Source: Bacteroidales bacterium
Lineage (GTDB): Bacteria > Bacteroidota > Bacteroidia > Bacteroidales > UBA932
Length of the DNA: 64,000 nucleotides
Assembly: GCA_022647615.1 (NCBI GenBank)
Contig: JALCKZ010000001.1
Location: 2,096,178 to 2,160,177 of the forward strand
Direction: 5' to 3'
Below are positions 9,016-18,493 of this stretch, in pieces. The translations under genes were made by a program, and so were the position numbers. Position 1 is the first letter of the stretch; every line of letters starts with the position of its first letter. The notes below the pieces were generated by a model. It saw only the letters and a program-made list of their open reading frames with translations, had not been told where the DNA came from and ran no database searches.

Positions 9016-10461
9016 ATGAAAAATATGATAAAATACATTTCCGTCATAGTTGTAGCAGTTTTGATGTGCTCCTGCAAAGGCGGATTTATGGATATAAACA
9101 AGAACCCTAATTATCCTGAGACCGTAACGGATCCATTGATGTTACTTCCTTCTGGGCAGATTCAGGTTGCAGCGATAGTTGGAGGAGACATGGAGCTAGT
9201 TGGTTCACTATGGAGCCAGCACTACACTCAGAATAATGCATCTAACCAGTACAACACTACTGTAGATTATTCTATTACAAATACTTCTTATCAACGTTTT
9301 TGGTCTATTCCTTATGCAGGCGCAATACCTGATTTGACAAATGCAGTTAAATATTCTGCTGCTGCCGGAAACGCAGACAACCTATTTGTAGCATCAGAGA
9401 CCATGTTATGCTTCATGTATCACATACTAGGAAGCTGGTATGGTGATATTCCTTACACTGAGGCAGCACTTGGAAATGCAAACCTTACTCCAAAATTTGA
9501 TGAGGGATCTGCAATTAATGATGATCTTATCAAGAGGTTGGAGAACGTTATTTCAAAAGCAACTTCAGCAGCAAACGCTGCTGTAGATATGTCAGGCCAG
9601 GATATAGTTTTTGGCGGTAGCGTTAAAAATTGGATTGCATTTGCAAAGACTTTGAGACTAAAACTTATGATGCGCAACTGGAGCAAGTATTCTTCAACTA
9701 TTGCCACAGCATTAGATGCCGGCGGATTCTTAACTACAGATGCTAAGATAGCTACATTTGTAAATGAAGAGAACCATTCAAATCCTCTTTTTGAGAATGA
9801 TAGAAGAAAACTTAATACTACAAGAAACATGGTAGCCTGCAACACTTTGGCAAATTATTTAAGAGCCAATGCAGACCCTCGTATTAAAGTTTTCTATGAT
9901 AAAACATCTGGTGCATATCCAAGCAATGAGGCAGGTTATCGTCTTGCTACAGGCATTAGATATTCACGCGCAACACTAGCTGCAACTGACCCTGTATATT
10001 TTATGTCAGAAGCAGAAAGTTACTTCTTGCAGGCAGAGGCTTGGGCTCGTCTTGACAAAGCATCAAAGGCTCAGTCTTTCTATGAGGCTGGAGTTAAAGC
10101 TGCATTTGACAGATGGGGTTATGATTGTTCAACTTTCATTGCAACAGGCGGAGTTTACGCATTTGACGCTACTTCTCAGGCTACAATGTTAAAGTGCATC
10201 CTTACTCAGAAATGGGTTGCTGCTACACGTTGCCAAGCATGGGATAGTTTCTTTGATATCACAAGAACAGGCATTCCTGCACTTGGAACTAAGTTAACTT
10301 CTGAGGCTGGTTATGTAAGCGGAGAATTAGTTCCTGTAGTAGATTCATCTCTACCTGCAGATCAATTCCCTCACAGAATGCTTTATCCTAAATCATCCTC
10401 TGACTATAATACTAACACACCAACCGTTAAGATTGAAGCTAAACAGTGGTGGCAGAAATAA
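9016..10461 (+). CDS. SusD-like outer-membrane lipoprotein
   Basis: Glycan-binding lid for the preceding SusC. 481 residues; lipoprotein signal peptide with CSC at about 18-20, then MDINKNPNYPETVTDPLMLLP, the opening typical of the SusD-like_2 subfamily. Later segments SMYHILGSWYGDIPYTEA-like (CFMYHILGSWYGDIPYTEA), FAKTLRLKLMMRN and YFMSEAESYFLQAEAWARL are the family's conserved helices. The length is normal. It sits between the SusC gene and a small lipoprotein gene 22 bases later, clearly one transcript. Confidence 0.93.
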   Translation: MKNMIKYISVIVVAVLMCSCKGGFMDINKNPNYPETVTDPLMLLPSGQIQVAAIVGGDMELVGSLWSQHYTQNNASNQYNTTVDYSITNTSYQRFWSIPYAGAIPDLTNAVKYSAAAGNADNLFVASETMLCFMYHILGSWYGDIPYTEAALGNANLTPKFDEGSAINDDLIKRLENVISKATSAANAAVDMSGQDIVFGGSVKNWIAFAKTLRLKLMMRNWSKYSSTIATALDAGGFLTTDAKIATFVNEENHSNPLFENDRRKLNTTRNMVACNTLANYLRANADPRIKVFYDKTSGAYPSNEAGYRLATGIRYSRATLAATDPVYFMSEAESYFLQAEAWARLDKASKAQSFYEAGVKAAFDRWGYDCSTFIATGGVYAFDATSQATMLKCILTQKWVAATRCQAWDSFFDITRTGIPALGTKLTSEAGYVSGELVPVVDSSLPADQFPHRMLYPKSSSDYNTNTPTVKIEAKQWWQK

Positions 10462-10483
10462 TAACACTTAAATGTATAAAGAA

Positions 10484-10966
10484 ATGAAAAGATTTATTAC
10501 ATATATTGCAGTTGCATTCCTGGCTGTGGCCGGCCTATCTTCATGCGAGACATACGGGAATTATAGTAAGGACATGTCTCCTATCTATCCGCTTTGCGGT
10601 GAGTGGGCATCCACAGTAACAGATCAAACTGCAGGTACAAGCTTCACCACTTACGTTGTTACCTCCGATGTTGCAGCTAAAACTACAACAGATATGTGGG
10701 TTGTTATTAACACGGGTGATGAGAATGGCACAAAATGCAAAATTCAATGCGATGTCAAATCTCTAACTTTCTCCGGCAGCGGTCCTAACACATTGGAAGG
10801 CGGAACCAGCACAATTACAGACGGTAAAGTTGTTGTTGACGGTGCAACTCCTCCTAGCGGCGGAAAGGCTGATTATATGGAGATGACTTATACTTCATCT
10901 GTAACAGGTCATACCTATAAAATTACCGGTTTCAGAAGAACATTCCAGCCGGGAGATGAGCTATAA
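10484..10966 (+). CDS. Small lipoprotein of the lipid-binding putative hydrolase type
   Basis: A 160-residue secreted lipoprotein. The start at 10484 (MKRFITYIAVAFLAVAGLSSC) gives a clean lipobox LSSC; an in-frame ATG at 10472 would add four residues. The body reads as a beta-sandwich: GEWASTVTD, TTDMWVVINTGDENG, then TGHTYKITGFRRTF near the C-terminus. Proteins of this kind commonly follow SusD-like_2 genes and are named for a predicted lipid-binding/hydrolase fold, but no catalytic residues can be pointed to. It is the last gene before a strong terminator, so it closes the SusC-SusD unit. Confidence 0.75.
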   Translation: MKRFITYIAVAFLAVAGLSSCETYGNYSKDMSPIYPLCGEWASTVTDQTAGTSFTTYVVTSDVAAKTTTDMWVVINTGDENGTKCKIQCDVKSLTFSGSGPNTLEGGTSTITDGKVVVDGATPPSGGKADYMEMTYTSSVTGHTYKITGFRRTFQPGDEL

Positions 10967-11005
10967 GAGAGTATCTTAAATAACTTATAGAGATTATATG
11001 TTAGT

Positions 11006-11037
11006 GGGGGACGCGAGTCCCCCGCTTTCTTTTTGTT
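11006..11037 (+). terminator. Rho-independent terminator
   Basis: A perfect 7-bp GC stem GGGGGAC/GTCCCCC (11006-11012 with 11017-11023) and GCGA loop is followed by a T-rich tract. It ends the SusC-SusD-lipoprotein transcript. Confidence 0.85.
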
Positions 11038-11044
11038 AAATTTG
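11037..11044 (+). promoter_or_regulatory. Possible -7 box for the GH89 gene
   Basis: TAAATTTG matches TAnnTTTG and lies 20 bases before ATG 11064, directly after the terminator. No good -33 TTTG is seen at the right distance, so this is a weak call. Confidence 0.35.
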
Positions 11045-11063
11045 CGAGGTTTAACAAAAAATC

Positions 11064-13487
11064 ATGAAGAAACTACTCCTGTTTACAATAGTATTTTTGA
11101 TACCTGTCTGCCAGCATGCAACAAACATTAATCTGCAACCTGCTTTGCAGCAGACTGCAAACAAACAACTGGCTACAGTACGCCCTGCGCAGCGTATCTC
11201 AGTACACCCTGTGCAACAGCTCATTGAGAGGATAACGCCGGGACATTCAGGCAATTTTGAGCTGCAGATAGCACCGGCAAAAGAATTCCCTGCAAGCAAA
11301 TATGAAGGGACACCTTATTCAATTTATAAAGCTCCCGACGGGAAAATTCTGCTGCGCAGCACAGAGAAGATTGGTTTATGCGTGGCTTATTATCAATATC
11401 TTAGAGAGTACTGTGAGGTTTCCCTCTCCTTCTGCGGAGACAACCTCAAATTGCCTGAAAAACTACCGCTGCCATCTGAAAAAATCAACGGCCGTATCAA
11501 CGGGAAGTATCGCTCATTTTTCAATTACTGTTCCTTCAGCTACACCGGAGCGTGGTGGAATTGGACTGACTGGCAAAGAGTTATAGACTTCATGGCCATG
11601 AATGGCATAAATATGCCGCTGCAAGTTGTTGGTTTGGAGGGAGTTTGGTACAATGCGCTGCTGCGCATAGGATACACGGACCAGCAGGCGCGCCAATATC
11701 TTTGCGGCCCCGCATACTTTGCATGGCAATGGATGACAAACATAGAGAGCTTTGCAGGACCGCTTCCAAAGAGCTGGATTGAGAGCCATATAAAGCTTGG
11801 CAAGCAGATCACCGACAGGGAATTAGAGCTAGGCATGCACCCTATTCAGCAAGGATTTTCCGGAGGGGTTCCCGCAAGATTTAAAGAGATTTATCCGCAG
11901 GCAAACATTCAGATGAAAGAGGATTGGTGCGGCTTTGCACCTGTAGCTCAGCTAGATCCGACAGATCCGCTGTTCATGAAATTTGGAAAAATATTTTTTG
12001 AAGAGGAGAAAAAACTCTACGGGCTTCACGGATTTTATGCAACTGACCCATTTCACGAGAGTACCCCTATCTCTACGGATAGCTCTTATTTACACGGAGT
12101 TGCAAAGGCAGTATTAAAACTCTATCGGGAGGCAGATAAAAATTTTAAATACTGGATTATGCAGGGCTGGACCCCTACTAAAGAGATAGTTGAGGCTATT
12201 CCAAAAGACTCTCTTATTATTTTGGATTTGGCTGATCCTCAGTATACTCCGTCAAAACCTGGAGAGAAAAAATTCTGGGGTTATCCATACCTGGCAGGCA
12301 ATCTTCACAATTTTGGAGGGAGAATCAACATGCACGGAGACATAGAGGCACTAGCTGATAATCAGTACACTATGGCGGCAGATGATGGTTCTCCGGTTGT
12401 AGGCAGCGGAATTTTTATGGAGGGAATTTGCCAGAATCCGCTCTATTATGATTTGGCATTTGAGATGCCCGTACATCAAAATAAAGCAGATATGATTGAC
12501 TGGCTGCACGGATACTCCGTAAGACGCTACGGATATGTTTCAGACAACACACTTGATGCACTTATCCGCCTGTGGCACAACCCTTACCGCAGAGGAACCA
12601 ACGGCACTGAAAAGAGTTCAATCATTGCCGCGCGCCCGGCGCTGCATCCAAAAAAGTCCGGTCCAAATTCAAATTTCGGAATTCCATACAGCCAGGACAC
12701 TCTGATAATTGCAGAAGATTTTCTGCTTGGCTGTGATCCTATAACCGACGGATATATGTTTGATATAGTGGATATTCAGAGACAAATCATGAGCAATCTT
12801 GGACAAGGGCTGAATAAAAAAATTGCAGAGGCGTTTGAGAGCGGTAACATTACTGAGTTTGACAAGCGCACTGCAGAATTTTATGAACTGCTTACAGATT
12901 TAGATTCACTTGTCGGCACTCGCAGAGAGTACAGTTTTGAGGATAAAATTCAGAAAGCACATTCATGGGCTACAACGCAGCAAGAGTCTGATTTATATGA
13001 TTTTAATCAATCCATGCAAGTTACCCAGTGGGGACCGGTACAAGTTCAACAAACAAATATTAGCGCCACCAACAACGGCAACAATTGCAGCGGCAAGGCA
13101 CAATTTGACGGACAGGACATACCGCAAAGCTGGTACGGAAGAGACGTTTTGTTTGATTACTCTTGGCGGGAATGGAGCGGTTTAATAAGGGAGTATTACC
13201 TTCCTCGCTGGCAAATGTTTTACAAGATGTTGCGCGGAAAATTAACGGACGGCAGCTGGAAAAACTATCGGGAGTATGAAGAGAATTTACCGCGCACTTC
13301 CGGCAGGGAGGCTATAAATGCGGATGATTTTTACAGCTCAATGACAAAGATGGAGTATAAGTGGATAAGTACTCCAAAACACTATTCTCCAATGAAATAC
13401 GGTAATGAATATGCTGTAGCAAAGAGGATGTTTGACAAGTGGGAGAAAGAGGCTTATGCAATGGCAGAATACTCGCGACAGAAATAA
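11064..13487 (+). CDS. Alpha-N-acetylglucosaminidase, family GH89 (NAGLU)
   Basis: Removes terminal alpha-linked GlcNAc, for example from gastric-type mucin or heparan-type chains. 807 residues with an N-terminal signal peptide. Recognisable NAGLU blocks are FNYCSFSYTGAWWNWTDW, NGINMPLQVVGLEGVWYN, the acid/base segment DPFHE (Glu332, aligned with the TFNE site of human NAGLU) and the nucleophile segment GIFMEGICQNP (Glu453, aligned with human PEGISQN). All three NAGLU domains appear present. It lies just downstream of a SusC/SusD operon and is followed after 10 bases by a GHL10-type hydrolase, so they probably act on the same imported glycan in the periplasm. Confidence 0.93.
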   Translation: MKKLLLFTIVFLIPVCQHATNINLQPALQQTANKQLATVRPAQRISVHPVQQLIERITPGHSGNFELQIAPAKEFPASKYEGTPYSIYKAPDGKILLRSTEKIGLCVAYYQYLREYCEVSLSFCGDNLKLPEKLPLPSEKINGRINGKYRSFFNYCSFSYTGAWWNWTDWQRVIDFMAMNGINMPLQVVGLEGVWYNALLRIGYTDQQARQYLCGPAYFAWQWMTNIESFAGPLPKSWIESHIKLGKQITDRELELGMHPIQQGFSGGVPARFKEIYPQANIQMKEDWCGFAPVAQLDPTDPLFMKFGKIFFEEEKKLYGLHGFYATDPFHESTPISTDSSYLHGVAKAVLKLYREADKNFKYWIMQGWTPTKEIVEAIPKDSLIILDLADPQYTPSKPGEKKFWGYPYLAGNLHNFGGRINMHGDIEALADNQYTMAADDGSPVVGSGIFMEGICQNPLYYDLAFEMPVHQNKADMIDWLHGYSVRRYGYVSDNTLDALIRLWHNPYRRGTNGTEKSSIIAARPALHPKKSGPNSNFGIPYSQDTLIIAEDFLLGCDPITDGYMFDIVDIQRQIMSNLGQGLNKKIAEAFESGNITEFDKRTAEFYELLTDLDSLVGTRREYSFEDKIQKAHSWATTQQESDLYDFNQSMQVTQWGPVQVQQTNISATNNGNNCSGKAQFDGQDIPQSWYGRDVLFDYSWREWSGLIREYYLPRWQMFYKMLRGKLTDGSWKNYREYEENLPRTSGREAINADDFYSSMTKMEYKWISTPKHYSPMKYGNEYAVAKRMFDKWEKEAYAMAEYSRQK

Positions 13488-13497
13488 ACTTAAAGAG

Positions 13498-14715
13498 ATG
13501 AAAAAAGTAATCAGGAATACAATAGCAATTGTTATTTGCGCTCTTGCTTCAGTAAATATATTGAGCGCCGGACAGGTAATAAAAAATGATAAAATCATGA
13601 AATCAACTGATAATAAGATTAACAGAGATATAAAGATTAACAGAGATAAGAAAGTTTGGGCATGGATGGGTTCCGTTGGTCCAATGAGTGATGCCGCCGC
13701 CGATTCTGTGTTTGCAAAGGCAAAAGAGGCAGGTATTGACGCACTGATAATGGAGGTACACGGAGGCAATCCGGTTGGAATGGCTGACACTACGGATTTT
13801 ACTGATTATGCGGCAATTGCAGCCACAAAGAAAGCTGCCGCGCTAGCTAAAAAATACGGCATAGAACTGCACATTTGGATGTGGATTATGAACCGCTGCG
13901 AGAAAAATTTGCAGGCTGCCCACAGAGATTGGTACCAAGTAAACGCTGAAGGAAAGTCCTGTCTGGACTACAATATGTATGGAGTTGACCATTACAGATG
14001 GCTTTGCCCATCCCAGCCGCAAGTGCTTGAATACCTTAAAGCTAGAGTAAGTGAAATTGCAGAGATTGACGGAGTTGCAGGCATAAATTTGGATTTTATC
14101 AGATACCCGGATGCAATTCTTCCGGCCGGTCTGTGGGAACTTAGGAAAGTGCATCAGGACAAAGTTTATCCCCGGTGGGACCATTGCTACTGTCCATACT
14201 GCAGAGAACAATACAAGAAAGAGAGAGGCATAGACCCTATTGATATTCAGAATCCTACGGAGGATAAGCATTGGATGGAATTCCGTTATAAAGCCGTTGT
14301 AAAAATTGCAAATGCACTTGCCGATGTAATCCACAAGCACGACAAAATTGCAAGCGCAGATGTATTTCCCTCTCCTGATGTTGCGCGCAAACTCGTAAGA
14401 CAGGACTGGACAAAATTTACTCATTTGGATATCGTATTTCCAATGATTTATTACCAATTCTACAATGAACAGGCGGAATGGATTATAACTGAGACAAAGG
14501 AGGGCGTTAAAGGGCTGAAAAAGAGCGGCTCAAATGCATATCTTTGCAGCGGCATTTATGCAGATGAAGAGTCAGCTCCATACCTGAGCACCATCTTTGA
14601 TTACGTCCGCGGAGCAGGTTCTGATGGCATCAGTATTTATGACCTTGGAAGCGCAATTAAAACTCCGGGATATTGGGAAGCTTTAAAAGCTGCCATAATT
14701 AAATTTAAGGAATAA
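13498..14715 (+). CDS. Secreted glycosyl hydrolase-like protein (GHL10/DUF187-type TIM barrel)
   Basis: Start at ATG 13498, just after the GH89 stop; an upstream-extended reading would overlap GH89 and bury the signal peptide. 405 residues: a signal peptide (1-24), then a TIM barrel beginning KVWAWMGSVGPMSDAAADSVFAKAKEAGIDALIMEVHGG. Barrel-strand ends carry the acidic motif GINLDFIRYPD, typical of GHL10 proteins, and a Cys pair CYCPYCREQYK that may bind metal or form a disulfide. The substrate is unknown. Co-transcription with GH89 suggests a role in the same amino-sugar glycan pathway; that is inference. Confidence 0.8.
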   Translation: MKKVIRNTIAIVICALASVNILSAGQVIKNDKIMKSTDNKINRDIKINRDKKVWAWMGSVGPMSDAAADSVFAKAKEAGIDALIMEVHGGNPVGMADTTDFTDYAAIAATKKAAALAKKYGIELHIWMWIMNRCEKNLQAAHRDWYQVNAEGKSCLDYNMYGVDHYRWLCPSQPQVLEYLKARVSEIAEIDGVAGINLDFIRYPDAILPAGLWELRKVHQDKVYPRWDHCYCPYCREQYKKERGIDPIDIQNPTEDKHWMEFRYKAVVKIANALADVIHKHDKIASADVFPSPDVARKLVRQDWTKFTHLDIVFPMIYYQFYNEQAEWIITETKEGVKGLKKSGSNAYLCSGIYADEESAPYLSTIFDYVRGAGSDGISIYDLGSAIKTPGYWEALKAAIIKFKE

Positions 14716-14764
14716 GTTTGTAACTACTTAAAAATAAGCCAATAACTGCTCAAAGAATAAAATC

Positions 14765-15919
14765 ATGACAAAGAAAACAAAAGGAATGATTGCCCTTGCG
14801 GCAATATGCATCCTTGCTCTTATAGCAGCAACAATCATCATCTTCATTGCAAAAAAAAGAGAGAACAACCATGTATATTCCGTCTACATAGGAGCTTACG
14901 GAGACAAGGCTGTTAAATACAGTTTTAACTGCAGGACGCTTGAGATGTCTAAACTTGCAGATTATGAGGAGGCTAACCCATCTTTCATAACTCTTACTCC
15001 CGACGGAAAATTCCTTTATGCGGTCAGCGAGAATGCGGCAAAATCCGGGATAAGCGCCTTTAGCAACTCATTCACCCCTGCAAAGATAAACCGCAGAAGA
15101 GATATTGGCATAGACCCTTGCTATATAACGTTTTACAAGAATTATGTTCTTACCGCAAATTATGGCGGAGGAAGCATTTCTTTATTCCCGACAGATACTG
15201 ACGGAAGAATCAGACAGTGTTCTCAGATAATAAAATTTATAGGCAGCGGCCCAAACAAAGCCAGACAGGCAACATCCCATATTCATACCGTAAGAATTAT
15301 AAAAGGAAAAGATACTGGAAATGACTATGTTATGGCTACGGACCTTGGATGCGACAAACTCTATTTCTTCAGATTCGGGAATGATTCTTTAAAAAAAGAG
15401 AGTCTGAAATTGCTTTGGTGTGATACTGCATCATACTCCGTACCAAAGGGTTACGGCCCAAGACACGTTGAGTTCAGCAAGGACGGACAGTATATGTATC
15501 TTTTGTGCGAACTTAGCGGAAGGATACTGGTATTCAATATTAACGAGAAGGGTAACAATCTAATACTTAATCAAATACAAGACACGCTCTCCGACCGCAT
15601 GCATGCCGCCGCAAGCGCAGACATACACATTCACCCTAACGGAAAATTCCTATATGCATCTTGCAGAAAAGTAAGAGACGGCATCTCAATTTTCCAAATT
15701 CATTCAGATGGAACTCTCTCAAAAATAGGATACCAGATGACAGGCTCAGGACCCAGAAATTTTGCAATAACTCCTGACGGAGATTTTATGCTTGTTGCCT
15801 GCCAGCAAGACCAAGAGATTCAAATCTTTAGAATAAACAAGAAGACCGGATTTCTGACCAACACGGATAAGACCCTAAAATTAAATAATTTAGAGCCGGT
15901 TTGCATCTTGATAAGATAG
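14765..15919 (+). CDS. Lactonase-family seven-bladed beta-propeller (6-phosphogluconolactonase-like)
   Basis: 384 residues with an N-terminal membrane anchor (about 8-29), then repeated propeller blades with the phrase TPDGKFLYAVSEN, ANYGGGSISLF, GYGPRHVEFSKDGQYMYLLCEL, HPNGKFLYASCRK and TPDGDFMLVACQ. This is the PF10282 lactonase pattern. Cytosolic relatives hydrolyse 6-phosphogluconolactone; a membrane-anchored periplasmic form more likely acts on a different sugar lactone, or only binds. It closes the rightward glycan operon and converges on the histidine kinase gene, with only 17 bases between them. Confidence 0.8.
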   Translation: MTKKTKGMIALAAICILALIAATIIIFIAKKRENNHVYSVYIGAYGDKAVKYSFNCRTLEMSKLADYEEANPSFITLTPDGKFLYAVSENAAKSGISAFSNSFTPAKINRRRDIGIDPCYITFYKNYVLTANYGGGSISLFPTDTDGRIRQCSQIIKFIGSGPNKARQATSHIHTVRIIKGKDTGNDYVMATDLGCDKLYFFRFGNDSLKKESLKLLWCDTASYSVPKGYGPRHVEFSKDGQYMYLLCELSGRILVFNINEKGNNLILNQIQDTLSDRMHAAASADIHIHPNGKFLYASCRKVRDGISIFQIHSDGTLSKIGYQMTGSGPRNFAITPDGDFMLVACQQDQEIQIFRINKKTGFLTNTDKTLKLNNLEPVCILIR

Positions 15920-15936
15920 TCTGCTAAACGGCCGTT

Positions 15937-18417
15937 TTACTGTGCGAGATTTGTTGCCGGAATAATAAACCAAAAAGTTGACCCCTCGCCAAACTTGGAA
16001 TTCAATCCTATTTTTCCTCCCATCTGCTCAACAATTGTGCGGCAGATTGGAAGTCCAAGCCCGGTCCCCTGAACAAACCTGTTAAGCTTTACAAATCTGT
16101 CAAAAACTTTAGACAGATTCTCCTCCTCTATTCCCCTTCCGGTATCAGCAACATAGAATCTAATGTGCTTATTATCAACCCACTCATAGCCAAATTTAAT
16201 ACTCCCGACAGGAGTGAATTTTATAGCGTTCCCTATGAAATTTGTAATGACTTGCGTAAGCCTTATCTTGTCAGTACTTATGACACACTTGGAGCCTTCT
16301 GACTCAAAGACAAGCAGTACGTTATTCTTAATTTTCAGCCTCATCGTGCTCTCTATATCGCGGCACAAACTGTTTATATCAACGTTGGAATAAGAGAGTT
16401 CAACCATCCCCGCCTCCATCTTGGATAAATCCAGGATGTCACTTATAAGCTGCAGCAGAAGCTCGTTATTCTCCTTAACCAGAGCCATATACTGGCCCTT
16501 CTCATCTGCATCATCTGTCTCCATTATCAAATCTGAAAAACCCACAATTGCATTTAGCGGGGTTCTGATTTCATGGCTCATGTTTGCAAGAAAGGCGCTC
16601 TTTAATTTATCCATCGCTTCTGCCCTGTCGCGAGCTTCAATCAATTCCGCCTGAGCCTCTTTAAAACGGGTTATATCATAATTGACGCCAACAACATCTA
16701 TATGGCCGTGCTTGGGGTCATAACGGTTGACCATCAGATTCTTATAAATCCAGTTCCACTTATCCGTGCCTGCACGTCTTATTCTTATTTCGCCAGTAAA
16801 TGATTTTGCCTTGCCCTTCTTCACATCATCAAAAAAGGCAAGCAGCCGGCTTCTGTCATCCGGATGCATATTCCGGTAAACGCCAATTATAGATTTAAGA
16901 GGAGTGTTCTCATCCTCTCCCATGTTCTTATACCACTGCTTTATTGCATACCCCTCATAATTAAGCAAATCCATCTTTGCATAACCCACCTTTGCATAGT
17001 CTGCAATCATGGAGAACAAATCTTCAAAATCCTTAAGTTTGTTCATTGCCATAAGATGGTCCGTCTCCTCAATTGCAATCAGCAAATAGCCGCTCATCTT
17101 CCCATCTTCATACAACTTCATCAGTCTAAAGTTGATAAGAGCTTTTCCCTTTCTGGTAGAACAATAAACCTTGGGATTAGTTCCAAATTTGTACTCCGCA
17201 GAGAAATCAAAAATATCCCCCTTGCCAAAGAGCTTTTTCTTAAAATCTTCAGATACATTTGCATCATCCAGAAGGGAATATTTTGAGATATCTCCTAAAC
17301 CAGAGAATCCAAATATTTTCATAAATGCCTGATTAGCATCTACTATCTTACCGCTAAGATCATACAGTCCCTCTCCAATGGGAATGTTCTTATAAATGTA
17401 AGTAAACCTCTCCTCCTCTCTCTCTTTTTGCTGCAATACCCTACGATGCTCCTCCCTGGATCTGTGAAGTTCTATGCATAATCCAATTGTGTTGCTGAGT
17501 GTTGCAAGCCAGCTATAGTCTTCCTTGCTCCATATCACATTTTTATCCGTGGCCACACCCATATAGCCCCAGATTTTACCGACGTTAATTAATGGAATGG
17601 ACATAAAAGATTTTAACCCATAGCTGTGCATTAGATCTATATCAATTTTGGCCTCTTCCGGCAACGTAGAAAGAGAGCTTACAATCACAGGCTGCCCGGA
17701 CAAAATTTTCCTGCTCACATAAGGCACCAGAGCATTACTAATACGCTTATTGCGCTTAATAATAGATGATTGCGCATCCTTGGAAACAACCTCATAAACA
17801 CATTCCTGAGACAAACCATCAGGGCTGAACTCAAACATATAAGCATTGCTGGCATTAAAGATGTCCCTTACGCTTTTAAGTATATTGGTCACGATGGTTT
17901 CCTCTTTGCCTCCTCTCATAAAGTCTGATAAAGAGACACCTATAGTACCAAGCTCAGTAAGCATATCCAATCCGCGGCTTGCCGCCTTTGAGGATTTTAT
18001 CTCTCCGGAATCATTCAATTTTGCCTCTGCCGGCGGAGGCACTATCTGCATGGAACCAAAAGTTCCCTCTCCCCCGGGGCCCTGTACATAAGAGATAAAA
18101 TGGGTCTTAACCCACATAATTCCATGCGCCAATTTAAAAGGAATTACATGGTCATTAAAATTCCGCTTAATTGACGAGTACTCATAAAAATCCCGCTTCA
18201 CTATATCCTGGTAATCCTCAGGAATATAGTAGTCAACTTTATCAAACGCTATCGCATTCTCTTTTAAATCAAGAAGTTTGGAGATATTATCAGAAAACAG
18301 ATATCTCTGGCGGGCCATGTCGGCCTCCCACCATCCAATTTGTGAATCTTGAGATACTTCCAGATAACGGTCCAAATTTGACCGCATAAATTTTTGAGAT
18401 TCTTTATCCTCGTCCAT
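15937..18417 (-). CDS. Cytosolic multi-sensor histidine kinase (PAS-GAF-PAS-PAS)
   Basis: 826 residues. Domains in order: PAS fold (about 20-110, IGWWEADMARQRYLFSDN), GAF (about 160-315, FNASNAYMFEFSPDG to LATLSNTIGLCIEL), PAS (about 340-440), PAS with PAC (about 465-590), HisKA with phospho-acceptor His615 in SHEIRTPLNAIVGF, and HATPase with NFIGNAIKF, DTGRGIEEENL and GTGLGLPI. No transmembrane helix and no receiver domain are seen, so it senses an internal signal and needs a separate response regulator. None is adjacent, making it an orphan kinase. It has its own promoter and converges on the lactonase gene. Confidence 0.93.
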   Translation of the reverse strand: MDEDKESQKFMRSNLDRYLEVSQDSQIGWWEADMARQRYLFSDNISKLLDLKENAIAFDKVDYYIPEDYQDIVKRDFYEYSSIKRNFNDHVIPFKLAHGIMWVKTHFISYVQGPGGEGTFGSMQIVPPPAEAKLNDSGEIKSSKAASRGLDMLTELGTIGVSLSDFMRGGKEETIVTNILKSVRDIFNASNAYMFEFSPDGLSQECVYEVVSKDAQSSIIKRNKRISNALVPYVSRKILSGQPVIVSSLSTLPEEAKIDIDLMHSYGLKSFMSIPLINVGKIWGYMGVATDKNVIWSKEDYSWLATLSNTIGLCIELHRSREEHRRVLQQKEREEERFTYIYKNIPIGEGLYDLSGKIVDANQAFMKIFGFSGLGDISKYSLLDDANVSEDFKKKLFGKGDIFDFSAEYKFGTNPKVYCSTRKGKALINFRLMKLYEDGKMSGYLLIAIEETDHLMAMNKLKDFEDLFSMIADYAKVGYAKMDLLNYEGYAIKQWYKNMGEDENTPLKSIIGVYRNMHPDDRSRLLAFFDDVKKGKAKSFTGEIRIRRAGTDKWNWIYKNLMVNRYDPKHGHIDVVGVNYDITRFKEAQAELIEARDRAEAMDKLKSAFLANMSHEIRTPLNAIVGFSDLIMETDDADEKGQYMALVKENNELLLQLISDILDLSKMEAGMVELSYSNVDINSLCRDIESTMRLKIKNNVLLVFESEGSKCVISTDKIRLTQVITNFIGNAIKFTPVGSIKFGYEWVDNKHIRFYVADTGRGIEEENLSKVFDRFVKLNRFVQGTGLGLPICRTIVEQMGGKIGLNSKFGEGSTFWFIIPATNLAQ

Positions 18418-18449
18418 TATAATTCAGAAAGAGCTCTTTTATAATTTCT

Positions 18450-18480
18450 CAAAATTACGGATTATATGAAAAAAAAGCAA
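18450..18480 (-). promoter_or_regulatory. Promoter of the histidine kinase gene
   Basis: Minus-strand -7 box TAATTTTG (18457-18450) with TTG at 18480-18478 and a 20-base spacer; the predicted start is about 25 bases before ATG 18417. Confidence 0.55.
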
Positions 18481-18493
18481 TCAATTATTCATT

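Noticed and set aside
12123..13275. TCCCGATAG and TCCCGACGG as further forms of the 9-mer
   Set aside because: Many lie in the codon context TAT CGG GA (Tyr-Arg-Glu/Asp) or CCC GAC GG (Pro-Asp-Gly) in coding regions, so protein sequence may explain them; only the exact TCCCGACAG was counted.
13843..14457. 204-codon minus-strand ORF opposite the GHL10-type gene
   Set aside because: Antisense shadow of a clearly recognised family; no promoter, no domain.
15926..15937. Palindrome AAACGGCCGTTT at the convergent lactonase/kinase ends as a terminator
   Set aside because: A 12-base perfect palindrome without a loop or clear T tract; it overlaps the kinase stop codon and is too short to claim.
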